Positions 1 to 7,130 are shown, numbered from the stretch's first letter. The stretch: DNA of 47,760 nucleotides from an uncultured Clostridia bacterium (GCA_946411475.1 CAMKED010000005.1:1-47760), one strand, 5' to 3'. The notes: generated by a model from the sequence alone, not told the origin. Translations and numbers: made by a program.

Positions 1-438
1 GGCAGATGCAAGCTTGTCACGACAAAGAACGGAAAGGCCAGAAAGCTGAAGCCGGCAAAGGAGGTCATGAACGTTCTTTATCGCGTCAAGAAGCAGCAGC
101 AGTCCTGGCAGTTGCAGCACGGTGAGTGTTTTCAGAATCCCATGAACCTCGTGTTCACCCATGAGCTTGGCGAGTACCTGAATCCGAACACTGTCTATAA
201 CCACTTCAAAGAGATTGTGACCAGGATTGGTGCCCCGGAGGTCCGGTTCCATGATATGCGCCATTCCTACGCTGTAGCAGCATTACAGGCTGGAGACGAT
301 GTCAAGACAGTCCAAGGCAACCTGGGACACGCCACTGCGGCCTTCACGCTGGACGTCTACGGTCACGTCACCGACCAGATGAAGGAGGAGAGCGCCAACC
401 GAATGGAGCGATTTATTCACAGCGTAAGGACGGCTTAA
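1..438 (+). CDS. Tyrosine recombinase/integrase, C-terminal part (5' end outside window)
   Basis: The reading frame is open from the first base, so the gene starts left of the window and about 145 C-terminal residues are visible. The catalytic domain of phage-type tyrosine recombinases is clear: box II HDMRHSY gives the H-x-x-R pair, LGH gives the second histidine, and the nucleophile is the Tyr of LDVYGHV. It would cut and rejoin DNA at an attachment site to integrate or excise a mobile element. The 3' end of a tRNA-Gln gene lies 250 bases downstream on the opposite strand, a common arrangement for element-borne integrases. The first arginine of the active site is not visible. The family call is firm; the kind of element (prophage or conjugative) cannot be told. 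Confidence 0.93.
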   Translation, partial: GRCKLVTTKNGKARKLKPAKEVMNVLYRVKKQQQSWQLQHGECFQNPMNLVFTHELGEYLNPNTVYNHFKEIVTRIGAPEVRFHDMRHSYAVAALQAGDDVKTVQGNLGHATAAFTLDVYGHVTDQMKEESANRMERFIHSVRTA

Positions 439-555
439 TCGCGAATCTGCGAGGCTGATAAATCACATAAGGGAAAACTTTTTTGTCGGTGGATTGCCAA
501 AAACGCTTGAAAACACCTGAGAAATCAGCTGCATATTTTTAATGAATACAGTGGG

Positions 556-579
556 TAAAGGCCAAACTAAAGGCCAAAC
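556..579. repeat. Two perfect tandem copies of a 12-mer
   Basis: TAAAGGCCAAAC occurs twice in direct succession (556-567 and 568-579). It lies between the integrase stop and the tRNA-Gln gene. Short direct repeats here could be arm-type integrase binding sites, but that role is inferred only from position. Confidence 0.7.
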
Positions 580-652
580 TTTTTTGGGGGCGTCTTTTGA
601 AGCGTCCATCGGCACAAAAAACCATCAAAAAGTGGCTTGAAACAAAGAAAAA

Positions 653-678
653 GAGTCAAAATCCGAAGATTTTGACTC
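653..678 (-). terminator. Intrinsic terminator of tRNA-Gln
   Basis: An 11-bp perfect stem (653-663 with 668-678) has a four-base loop. On the minus strand it is followed by TTTTTCTTTG. It sits nine bases past the tRNA CCA end, so it should terminate the tRNA-Gln transcript. Confidence 0.85.
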
Positions 679-686
679 AATTCCTT

Positions 687-760
687 TGGCAGCGGGTGAA
701 GGATTCGAACCCTCACAAACGGAGTCAGAGTCCGGTGTGCTACCATTACACAAACCCGCT
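687..760 (-). tRNA. tRNA-Gln (anticodon CUG)
   Basis: Read on the minus strand, the gene starts AGCGGGT and ends ACCCGCT-G-CCA, so the 7-bp acceptor stem and the CCA tail are both encoded. The anticodon loop is CTCTGAC, giving anticodon CUG for glutamine CAG codons. The T arm has the usual TTCGAAT loop. The first anticodon-stem pair is a C-U mismatch; the other four pairs are good. A sigma-A-like promoter lies upstream and a hairpin terminator follows. The intact gene faces the integrase, so its 3' half is a likely attachment site. Confidence 0.95.
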
Positions 761-800
761 ATCGTGCGCTCTCCTCTGACGTTTTCGCAAGCGCATTATT

Positions 801-828
801 ATTATATGCAGTTTTTCTAAAATGTCAA
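801..828 (-). promoter_or_regulatory. Sigma-A-like promoter for tRNA-Gln
   Basis: On the minus strand TTGACA (823-828) and TATAAT (801-806) are both perfect consensus boxes separated by 16 bases, about 40 bases before the mature tRNA. Confidence 0.8.
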
Positions 829-859
829 GATAAATTTTTGCCTTTTTTCTTCTTTTTCT

Positions 860-985
860 GTATCTGTTCAATCGCTTTGCTGGGCGGCCTGACCACAGGC
901 CGCCGCGTCATCCTGTTATGCTGCGTTTCCGGTGGCCAGAGGTCTGGCCGCCCCCTACACAGAGAAGGGGTGACCGGACAGATAC
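860..985. repeat. MITE-like palindromic element, B-type core
   Basis: The 126-bp unit starts with GTATCTGTTCA and ends with GGACAGATAC, an imperfect terminal inverted repeat. Inside are two palindromic blocks of the GGGCGGCC...GGCCGCC type. Its ends match those of the elements at 3865, 14930 and 37848, while its core differs. It has no coding capacity. Together with the hairpin at 1038 it fills the gap between tRNA-Gln and the zinc-ribbon gene. Confidence 0.65.
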
Positions 986-1037
986 CTTTTTTTCTTCGAA
1001 GCCGCCGGACAACCGGCCGGGCTGCGGGGATAAGAGC

Positions 1038-1068
1038 AAAAGCAGGAGGCACGACGCCTCCTGCTTTT
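1038..1068 (-). terminator. Intrinsic terminator, 13-bp stem
   Basis: AAAAGCAGGAGGC (1038-1050) pairs perfectly with 1056-1068 around a five-base loop. The flanking T runs on either strand make it possibly bidirectional. It lies 24 bases past the stop of the minus-strand zinc-ribbon gene. Confidence 0.8.
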
Positions 1069-1091
1069 CGTTTCGTCCTGACAAGGGACGC

Positions 1092-1646
1092 TTATTTCTT
1101 CATTTTCTCCAACATCAGCACAACGGAGGCACCAACCAAGCAGAGCTGAAGGATGAAGAAGAACCAACCGGCAACCGTCATCTTCACGCCAACGTCGATC
1201 CAGAGAATCAGGAAGAGGACCCAAAGCGCAACCATGGCAGCAACGATGAAGATCCACATCCAACTGAAGCTGAACTTGTCGAAGTAGTCCAAGACGAAGA
1301 ATGTAATGCTCACCGTAAACAGGATCGTAAAGAGATTTGCCCAGAACGGATATCCGCTGCCCATTGCAGCAGTCATGGAATAGGCTGTATAAATCGGCAG
1401 CATAATCAGGATGAAATTCAAAATCAGCAGGCCGCCGACGATGGGATAGAAAATCTTTTCCAGACCCTGCATGTCATTGAACTTGCCCAGCAGGCCGCCG
1501 GAATTGGAAGGTCTGGCAGCGGGACGGGATGCGTAGGAAGCACGGGGGGAAGCGTTTGAAGCGGCGGCGCCGCCCATACGTTTGCCGCAGTTGGGGCAGA
1601 AGGGCTGGCCGTCTTCGACGCGGGTGCCGCAATTATCACAAAACAT
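1092..1646 (-). CDS. Zinc-ribbon membrane protein (184 aa)
   Basis: The N-terminus carries two CxxC pairs (Cys3/6 and Cys17/20), a compact zinc ribbon like those of many uncharacterised Firmicutes proteins. A short Ser/Arg/Pro-rich linker to about residue 50 follows, then four hydrophobic segments, with a short tail ending MLEKMKK. The start is set by GGAGG six to ten bases upstream. The design (cytosolic zinc ribbon, flexible linker, multi-span membrane domain) is that of the three larger proteins at 33165-36819, but the membrane part is shorter. Function is unknown. It has its own promoter and terminator, so it is a single-gene transcript diverging from the ParB-family gene. Confidence 0.88.
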   Translation of the reverse strand: MFCDNCGTRVEDGQPFCPNCGKRMGGAAASNASPRASYASRPAARPSNSGGLLGKFNDMQGLEKIFYPIVGGLLILNFILIMLPIYTAYSMTAAMGSGYPFWANLFTILFTVSITFFVLDYFDKFSFSWMWIFIVAAMVALWVLFLILWIDVGVKMTVAGWFFFILQLCLVGASVVLMLEKMKK

Positions 1647-1700
1647 TTTTTATCCTCCGATCTGAAAATGATGGCAGCGGCACAACCCGCTGTTGGAACT

Positions 1701-1729
1701 ATCATACTCCATTTTTATAAAAATGTCAA
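1701..1729 (-). promoter_or_regulatory. Sigma-A-like promoter of the zinc-ribbon gene
   Basis: On the minus strand TTGACA (1724-1729), a 17-base spacer and TATGAT (1701-1706) lie about 55 bases before the start codon. Confidence 0.75.
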
Positions 1730-1787
1730 TAAAAGTTGTGTGAAACTCACAGAAATCTTTTTTGATTTCATCCTCTTCGCGGGATTT

Positions 1788-1816
1788 TTGCACAAGACGG
1801 CATTAAAATATGGTAT
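1788..1816 (+). promoter_or_regulatory. Possible weak promoter of the parB-like gene
   Basis: TTGCAC (1788-1793), a 17-base spacer and TGGTAT (1811-1816). The -10 box is poor, so this is tentative. Confidence 0.4.
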
Positions 1817-1847
1817 GGAACGTACAGGAAGGAAGCGGAGGATGATT

Positions 1848-2693
1848 ATGCAAAAAACGAAACTCAAAGCCGAACCGGAGGCAGGAAGGCTCCTGCTTTT
1901 GCCGCCAGACCGGATCCGACCGAACCCGGAGCAGCCGCGGCGCTATTTTGACCGGCAGGGATTGGAGGAATTGGCGGCCTCCATCGCACAGCACGGCATT
2001 TTGCAGCCGCTGACCGTTCGCAGGCAGGGCGGGAGCTATGAATTGGTTGCCGGAGAACGGCGGCTCCGGGCAGCCCGGATGGCAGGTTTGACGGAAGTGC
2101 CCTGTCTGCTGCTCTCGCTTACGCAGGAGGAGAGCGGCTTAGCCGCGCTGATCGAGAATCTGCAGCGGCGGGATCTGGACTGCTGGGAGCAGGCCGAAGG
2201 GATAGCACGGCTTATGCGGCTCTACGTTCTGAGCCAGGAACAGGCAGCGGCCAAGCTGGGGATCAGTCCCTCGGCCGTGGCAAACAAGCTGCGGCTTTTG
2301 AAGCACTCCCCTGCTGTCCGGGCCGCGCTGCGGGAGCACGGGCTGTCTGAGCGCCACGCCCGGGCCTTGCTCCGTCTGCCGGAGGAGGACCAACGTCTGG
2401 AAGCCATCGGGATCATCGTCCGCGGCGATTTGAACGTGGCAAAAACGGAAGCGCTCGTGGAAGCCATGCTGACCAGGCAGCCGAAGCCAAAGCCGAAACG
2501 AAAAATGCTGGTCCGGGATCTGCGGTTGTTTCTCAACTCTGTGGATCGGCATTTGGAAACGTTGAAGCTGGCCGGCTTCCCCGCAGGGGCCACGCGGGAA
2601 GAAACCGAGACGGAGATCATTTTGACCATTCGCCTGCCGAAGCAGCAAAAAACGGTTTCAGGCACTTGCGAAACAGCGGCCGGTGTGATATAA
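1848..2693 (+). CDS. ParB/Spo0J/Noc-family DNA-binding protein (281 aa)
   Basis: The N-terminal ParB domain is recognised by DRIRPNPEQPRRYF, then the nucleotide-binding box GERRLRAARMAG and the ENLQRRDL segment. A helix-turn-helix follows (SQEQAAAKLGISPSAVANKLR). These are the hallmarks of CTP-dependent clamp proteins that bind parS or nucleoid-occlusion sites. The length fits Spo0J and Noc of Bacillus (about 280 residues). No parA partner lies next to it, so whether it segregates chromosomes or acts like Noc is open. The start at 1848 is preferred over in-frame ATG codons at 1668 and 1842 because GCGGAGG ends six bases before it. The stop codon overlaps the -10 box of the dapA promoter. Confidence 0.92.
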   Translation: MQKTKLKAEPEAGRLLLLPPDRIRPNPEQPRRYFDRQGLEELAASIAQHGILQPLTVRRQGGSYELVAGERRLRAARMAGLTEVPCLLLSLTQEESGLAALIENLQRRDLDCWEQAEGIARLMRLYVLSQEQAAAKLGISPSAVANKLRLLKHSPAVRAALREHGLSERHARALLRLPEEDQRLEAIGIIVRGDLNVAKTEALVEAMLTRQPKPKPKRKMLVRDLRLFLNSVDRHLETLKLAGFPAGATREETETEIILTIRLPKQQKTVSGTCETAAGVI

Positions 2694-2694
2694 T
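2666..2694 (+). promoter_or_regulatory. Sigma-A-like promoter of dapA
   Basis: TTGCGA (2666-2671), a 17-base spacer and a perfect TATAAT (2689-2694), which overlaps the stop codon of the preceding gene. It lies 45 bases before the dapA start. Confidence 0.8.
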
Positions 2695-2739
2695 GCTGTA
2701 ATCGGAAAGAAGAACCCTATCTCACAAAGGAGAACGGTT

Positions 2740-3627
2740 ATGGAAAAGAAGCATATTTTTACCGGCACGGCCACTGCGCTGGTGACGCCGATGAAAGAGG
2801 ACGGTGTGGACTATGAAGCGCTCGGCAATCTGATCGACTGGCAGGTCGCCTCCGGCGTGAAGGCTCTGGTGGTCTGCGCCACGACGGGCGAGGCTCCCAC
2901 GCTCACGGACAACGAACACTGCAAGGTTCTGGAATTCGCCATTGAGCGCTCGAAGCACCGCGTTCCCATCATTGCGGGCACCGGCTCCAACGACACGGCC
3001 CACGCGATCATGATGACCCAATTCGCCTGTGCCATTGGTGCGGACGCGGTCCTCTGCGTGACGCCCTACTACAACCGGCCCACCCAGTCCGGTCTGATTG
3101 CCAGCTTTACCGCAATCGCGGACGCGGCAACAGCGCCGGTGATCCTCTACAACATTCCTTCCCGCACCGGGACGTCCATCGAGCCCGAAACCTTTGAGGT
3201 GCTCGGCGACCACCCCAACATCGTCGGCATCAAGGAGGCCAGCGGCCGCCTGCCCAAGATTATGGAGACCTTCCGCCGTGTGCGCGGCAAGCTGGACGTC
3301 TACTCCGGCAACGACGACCAGACACTTCCCCTGCTCGCCATGGGCGGCAAGGGCCTGATTTCCGTGGCTGCAAACGTCGTTCCTGCGCAGACCGTGGCCC
3401 TCTGCGAAAAGTTCTTTGCGGGCGACGTAGCCGGCGCTGCCGACGTTCAGCTTGAACTGCTGCCGCTGATGCAGGCCTTGTTCTATCAGACGAACCCCAT
3501 TCCGGTCAAGGCCGCGCTGGCCCGCATGGGCCGTATTGAGGATCGTCTGCGCCTGCCGCTGACCCCGATGGAGGAGCCCTACCGCGGAAAACTGTTCCGC
3601 ATCATGGAAGAGATGGGGCTGATATAA
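2740..3627 (+). CDS. dapA: 4-hydroxy-tetrahydrodipicolinate synthase (295 aa)
   Basis: Condenses pyruvate with aspartate semialdehyde, the first committed step to diaminopimelate and lysine. The sequence shows GTATALVTPM near residue 8, the ATTGEAPTL loop (47-55), TPYYNRP around Tyr110, LYNIPSRTG with Tyr137 and Arg142, and the Schiff-base lysine 165 in GIKEASG. Length is typical for the family. AAAGGAG lies nine bases before the ATG. dapB and a DAP dehydrogenase follow on the same strand, but a 475-base repeat-rich gap separates dapA from dapB, so co-transcription is uncertain. Acts in the cytoplasm as a TIM-barrel enzyme, normally a tetramer. Confidence 0.97.
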   Translation: MEKKHIFTGTATALVTPMKEDGVDYEALGNLIDWQVASGVKALVVCATTGEAPTLTDNEHCKVLEFAIERSKHRVPIIAGTGSNDTAHAIMMTQFACAIGADAVLCVTPYYNRPTQSGLIASFTAIADAATAPVILYNIPSRTGTSIEPETFEVLGDHPNIVGIKEASGRLPKIMETFRRVRGKLDVYSGNDDQTLPLLAMGGKGLISVAANVVPAQTVALCEKFFAGDVAGAADVQLELLPLMQALFYQTNPIPVKAALARMGRIEDRLRLPLTPMEEPYRGKLFRIMEEMGLI

Positions 3628-3705
3628 ACAATCCTGTGGCGCTTTCTAAGTGCGCCGCAGCGTGTAAAAATAGTTGAAATGTAAAGTTGAAAGTGATTGT
3701 ATCGT

Positions 3706-3838
3706 TCAAATTGCCATTTGAACGATGAAGAAAAAGCAGAAGCAGAAAAGGATCGTTTCCTTTTTAGACAGCTATTCGCTCGATAGAACAAAACAGTTCC
3801 TGTTTTGGCATCTTTCTTTTTTCAAATGGCAATTTGAA
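3706..3838. repeat. Element bounded by two inverted 18-mers
   Basis: TTCAAATTGCCATTTGAA (3706-3723) and its exact reverse complement (3821-3838) bracket about 100 bases. Each 18-mer is also a small hairpin with a four-base loop. No open frame of note lies inside. It looks like a non-coding miniature element. Confidence 0.6.
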
Positions 3839-3864
3839 AAACCCCTCCATTTTCAACTTTCAAC

Positions 3865-3988
3865 GTATCTATTCAGTCGCATCTGCTCCGTAGTGGCCGC
3901 GCACCTGCGCGGCCATGCCGCGGATTGCTATTTCGGGGCTTTATGGCCGCGCAGGTGCGCGGCCACTACGACCCTACTGAACAGATAC
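3865..3988. repeat. MITE-like palindromic element, A-type core, copy 1
   Basis: Perfect 28-bp arms (3889-3916 and 3943-3970) beginning CGTAGTGGCCGCGCACCTGC surround a 26-base centre. The outer ends GTATCTATTCAG and CTGAACAGATAC form a terminal inverted repeat. The same unit occurs at 14930 in reverse orientation and at 37848. Confidence 0.85.
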
Positions 3989-4101
3989 CTTTCAACTTTC
4001 AATTTTCAACTTGATCTGCAATATGCACAGATTTTTGGCAGTCCGCTGCGCACACTGTGCGCCGCTACCGAACGGATTGAGCGGCAACGACAGGAGGAAC
4101 A

Positions 4102-4845
4102 ATGCGAATCATTTTGAACGGCGCCTGCGGGCGCATGGGACTGGTATTTGCCCGCGTCTTCCGGGAAAAATGCCCGGACGAAACGCTGATCCCCGTGGAC
4201 GCACGGGGCGAGGTTGGCGAGGTCTACACGGCGCTGTCCGACTATGACGGAGCTGCCGACTGTATCGTAGACTTTTCCCACCACAGCCTTACCGCTGCGC
4301 TGACGGATTATGCCATTGCGCGGAAGCTCCCGCTCATCATCGCCACCACCGGCCAGACAGAATCGGAGCTGGCCGCCATTCAGGCCGCCGCAAAGCATGT
4401 TCCCGTCCTGATCGCCAGCAACTTTTCTCTCGGGATCGTGGTGCTGTGTTCGCTGGCCCGCCAGGCCGCCCGTGCCTTCCCGGACGCCGACGTTGAGATC
4501 GTGGAGATTCACCACAATCGGAAACAGGACGTGCCCAGCGGCACCGCGCTGACCCTGGCAAAAGCCGTCCAGGGAGAACGCCCCGGCAGTCGTCTGGTGA
4601 TCGGCCGCCACGAAAACGGCAAGCGCGACCCTTCCGACATCGACATTCATTCCCTGCGGATGGGCAACGTGGTCGGCGTTCACGAGATTCACATCTGCAC
4701 CGACACGCAGACTCTGACGCTCCGCCATGAAGCCCATGACCGGGCGCTCTTCGCCGAAGGCGCGCTGACCGCCGCCAAGTGGATCACCGGGATGGGCCCG
4801 GGGCTGTACGATATGGATGCGGTGCTGAAAGCGATGCTTGGATAG
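4102..4845 (+). CDS. dapB: 4-hydroxy-tetrahydrodipicolinate reductase (247 aa)
   Basis: Reduces the DapA product to tetrahydrodipicolinate with NAD(P)H. The Rossmann loop NGACGRMG is at residues 6-13, followed by DFSHHS (58-62), ATTGQ (81-85) and SNFSLGI. The active-site signature EIHHNRKQDVPSGTA has the catalytic His137/His138 and Lys141. Length is slightly short of E. coli DapB (273) but normal for Clostridia. AGGAGGAAC precedes the start. The next gene uses its product directly. Confidence 0.97.
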   Translation: MRIILNGACGRMGLVFARVFREKCPDETLIPVDARGEVGEVYTALSDYDGAADCIVDFSHHSLTAALTDYAIARKLPLIIATTGQTESELAAIQAAAKHVPVLIASNFSLGIVVLCSLARQAARAFPDADVEIVEIHHNRKQDVPSGTALTLAKAVQGERPGSRLVIGRHENGKRDPSDIDIHSLRMGNVVGVHEIHICTDTQTLTLRHEAHDRALFAEGALTAAKWITGMGPGLYDMDAVLKAMLG

Positions 4846-4857
4846 GGATCAATGATC

Positions 4858-4920
4858 TGAACTCTGAACCCTGAACCAGCGGACAAGCAATGCTTGTCCC
4901 TACGGACTCTGAACCTAATC
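4858..4920. repeat. CTGAAC repeats with a small palindrome ending CCCTACGG
   Basis: Repeats of CTGAACTCTGAACCCTGAAC flank the palindrome GGACAAGCAATGCTTGTCCC (4881-4900), which is followed by TACGG. A near copy of the palindrome lies at 38737-38756, and CTGAAC repeats recur after murF. It fills the gap between dapB and ddh. Confidence 0.7.
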
Positions 4921-4946
4921 TCTGAATAAACAAGGAGACATTTGAT

Positions 4947-5933
4947 ATGCACACCCGCATTGCGATTCTCGGCTACGGCAACCTGGGCAAAGGCGCGGAG
5001 GCAGCCATCGCCCGGAACGACGATCTGGAACTGGTCGCCGTTCTGACCCGGCGGGAGCCCGCCGCCCTGACGCTGCACACGCCCGGCGTGCCGGTCTATC
5101 CCGTGGAGAAGGCGCCGGAGCTGCGCGACGCCGTCGACGTGCTGCTGCTCTGCGGCGGAAGCGCCACCGACCTGCCCGTTCAGGCTCCGAAATACGCCGC
5201 GCTGTTCAACGTAGTGGACAGCTTTGACACCCACGCGAAAATTCCCGAACACTTTGCCGCCGTGGACGCCGCGGCCAAGGCTGCCGGAACGGTTGGCCTG
5301 ATCTCCTGCGGCTGGGACCCCGGTATGTTCTCGCTGGCCCGGCTCTACGCCAACTGCATCCTGCCCGACGGCAGAGACGAGACCTTCTGGGGCCGGGGCG
5401 TCAGCCAGGGCCACTCTGACGCGATCCGCCGCATTGACGGCGTGCTCGACGCGCGGCAGTACACCGTGCCCATTCCCGCCGCCTTGGAGGCGGTCCGCAA
5501 GGGCGAAAACGTCAAGCTGACCCCGCGGGACAAGCACCTGCGCGAGTGTTACGTCGTCGCCGCCGAGGGAGCCGACAAGGCCCGGATCGAGCGGGAAATC
5601 AAGACGATGCCCTATTATTTTGACGAGTACGACACGACCGTCACGTTTATCACCGCCGAGGAACTGGCGCGGGATCACGCGGGTCTGCCCCACGGCGGCA
5701 CCGTCCTGCGCAGCGGCGTGACCGGCTGGAAGAACGAGCACCGGCACAGCATCGAATACAGCCTGCGGCTGGACTCCAACCCCGAGTTCACGGGCTCCGT
5801 CCTGGCTGCCTGCGCCCGCGCCGTGCATCGGATGCAGCGTGAGGGCATGACGGGCTGCAAGACGATCCTGGACGTTCCGCCTGCCTGGCTGAGCCCCCGC
5901 TCCGGCGAGGAGCTCCGCGCCCATCTGCTGTAA
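4947..5933 (+). CDS. ddh: meso-Diaminopimelate D-dehydrogenase (328 aa)
   Basis: Converts tetrahydrodipicolinate, ammonia and NADPH directly to meso-diaminopimelate, replacing the multi-step acyl or aminotransferase branches. The N-terminus has the dinucleotide fold RIAILGYGNLGKG (residues 3-15). Family segments follow: LLLCGGSATDLP, VDSFDTHAKIP, SCGWDPGMFSL and FWGRGVSQGHSDAIR. Length matches characterised Ddh proteins (about 320-330). It follows dapA and dapB, and MurE in the same window is of the meso-DAP type, so the product plausibly supplies both lysine and peptidoglycan. The small gene at 5935 starts one base after its stop. Confidence 0.95.
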   Translation: MHTRIAILGYGNLGKGAEAAIARNDDLELVAVLTRREPAALTLHTPGVPVYPVEKAPELRDAVDVLLLCGGSATDLPVQAPKYAALFNVVDSFDTHAKIPEHFAAVDAAAKAAGTVGLISCGWDPGMFSLARLYANCILPDGRDETFWGRGVSQGHSDAIRRIDGVLDARQYTVPIPAALEAVRKGENVKLTPRDKHLRECYVVAAEGADKARIEREIKTMPYYFDEYDTTVTFITAEELARDHAGLPHGGTVLRSGVTGWKNEHRHSIEYSLRLDSNPEFTGSVLAACARAVHRMQREGMTGCKTILDVPPAWLSPRSGEELRAHLL

Positions 5934-5934
5934 G

Positions 5935-6366
5935 ATGAAGCGCTTTCTCTACGTCCTTTGGCAGTGGACCTGGGGCCTGCCCCAGAATCTGGTGGGGCTG
6001 TGCTTTTTCCTCTACTATCGTGCCAAGGGCTGCCGCAGCTTTTCCTATCAGGGCGCAAGGGTGACGATCTGGACCAAAACGGCCGGCTCCATGTCCATGG
6101 GCCGCTACCTGTTCATGGAACCACATTGGACGCCGCAGGATCACAGTCTCCTGGCCCACGAATACGGTCACACGATCCAGTCGCTGTTTTTCGGCCCGCT
6201 CTATCTGCTGGGCGTCGGGCTGCCGTCTGTTCTCTGGGCAGGCCTGCCCCGTTTTCAACGCATGCGCCGCGAAAAAAAGCTGTCCTATTACTCCGTCTAC
6301 CCGGAAAAGGGCGCGACAAAGTTCGGAAAACGCTTTGCAAAGCCGGTCCCGCAAGACAAACTGTAA
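5935..6366 (+). CDS. Small membrane protein with HEYGH motif (143 aa), function unknown
   Basis: The ATG begins one base after the ddh stop, so the two are almost certainly co-transcribed and perhaps translationally coupled. A hydrophobic N-terminal segment (about 5-27) is followed by a soluble stretch, then HEYGH at residues 75-79, then a second hydrophobic segment (FFGPLYLLGVGLPSVLW) and a basic tail. HEYGH fits the HExxH zinc pattern of metallopeptidases, but no third ligand or wider peptidase fold is evident, and the protein is short. I do not recognise a named family. The link to DAP metabolism rests only on position. Confidence 0.8.
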   Translation: MKRFLYVLWQWTWGLPQNLVGLCFFLYYRAKGCRSFSYQGARVTIWTKTAGSMSMGRYLFMEPHWTPQDHSLLAHEYGHTIQSLFFGPLYLLGVGLPSVLWAGLPRFQRMRREKKLSYYSVYPEKGATKFGKRFAKPVPQDKL

Positions 6367-6528
6367 GCGTCTGTAATGCGTCCGGATTCGCGCCACAGTT
6401 TTTTCAAACGACTGTCAACCGTTTTTCACGAGAAATCGTCTAATAGAATAGAGGGACAAAAAACGCCCTTTGGAATGCGTCAAGCACGTGTTTCACGGGG
6501 CATTTTTCTGATTTTCAATAATTTTTTA

Positions 6529-6557
6529 TTGACAAACGATAAATCCAGCGCTATAAT
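6529..6557 (+). promoter_or_regulatory. Consensus sigma-A promoter
   Basis: Perfect TTGACA (6529-6534), a 17-base spacer and perfect TATAAT (6552-6557), about 85 bases before the start of the following membrane-protein gene. Confidence 0.88.
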
Positions 6558-6641
6558 GCGCGTAGATTCCGGCATGTTCTTCCCAATCTGCAACAGCAGA
6601 CGATTTTTCTTTGTTAAAACTGTCCTCAGGAGGATCATGAA

Positions 6642-7100
6642 ATGGAGAAGCGGCTTCGCAGATGGCGACGCAACTCACTTGCGCTGATTCTGTATACGCT
6701 GACAGTATCGCTTTTTTGGCTGCTTGCCGGTTTCTGCACAAGCTCTGATCCAAACGAATACGGTTCCATATTCCTGTTTTTTCTGAATCCGACACTGCCG
6801 ATTCTGACGCTGATTTCCTTGCTTTCAAGGGGAGCAGAGGAAACACCGGTCATACAAGCGCTCTGTCTGTTGATACCGATCACAGATTCGCTTCTTTTGC
6901 TGCTCGGGTGGCGGCTGGCCGCCAAAAACAAACAGAGCGGCAGCGTGATTACGGTCGTTTCGGCCATAACGCATCTTGTTCTTCACATCTTTCTTTTTTT
7001 GGCTTTTTTACCGGCTGTCCTGATAACCATACCGTATTTCGTGTTCCCTGTTCTGTTACTGCGCGGGTATTTCCAATGGCAGCCGCCGTTGCGGAAGTAG
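6642..7100 (+). CDS. Hypothetical four-segment membrane protein (152 aa)
   Basis: After a basic N-terminus (MEKRLRRWRR) there are about four hydrophobic segments: roughly residues 11-32, 43-60, 70-92 and 102-143, the last long enough for two spans. AGGAGG lies eight bases before the ATG and a perfect sigma-A promoter drives it, so expression is likely. No conserved motif or family is recognised. A palindrome-rich spacer follows before the lipoprotein gene. Confidence 0.75.
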   Translation: MEKRLRRWRRNSLALILYTLTVSLFWLLAGFCTSSDPNEYGSIFLFFLNPTLPILTLISLLSRGAEETPVIQALCLLIPITDSLLLLLGWRLAAKNKQSGSVITVVSAITHLVLHIFLFLAFLPAVLITIPYFVFPVLLLRGYFQWQPPLRK

Positions 7101-7130
7101 CGAACATCAAGCCGCAGCGGAGGCACCCGG

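Larger units (their letters stand above)
439..686. other. Gene-free spacer between integrase and tRNA-Gln
   Basis: No credible coding frame is seen. The spacer holds the tandem 12-mer at 556-579 and the tRNA-Gln terminator at 653-678. It is AT-richer than the rest of the window. If the element integrated at the tRNA 3' end, this stretch is the terminal part of the element. Confidence 0.6.
3628..4101. other. Repeat-filled gap between dapA and dapB
   Basis: No gene is supported. The gap contains an inverted pair of small hairpins (3706-3838), the palindromic element at 3865-3988, and short runs built on TTTCAACTTT. Open frames here have no family resemblance and coincide with the repeats. The dapB ribosome site AGGAGGAA lies at its end. 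Confidence 0.75.

Noticed and set aside
597-779. 60-codon open frame over the tRNA-Gln gene
   Set aside because: Covers a tRNA gene and its terminator on the other strand.
3725-4117. 130-codon open frame between dapA and dapB
   Set aside because: Runs across two repeat elements and the dapB ribosome site; composition is not protein-like.
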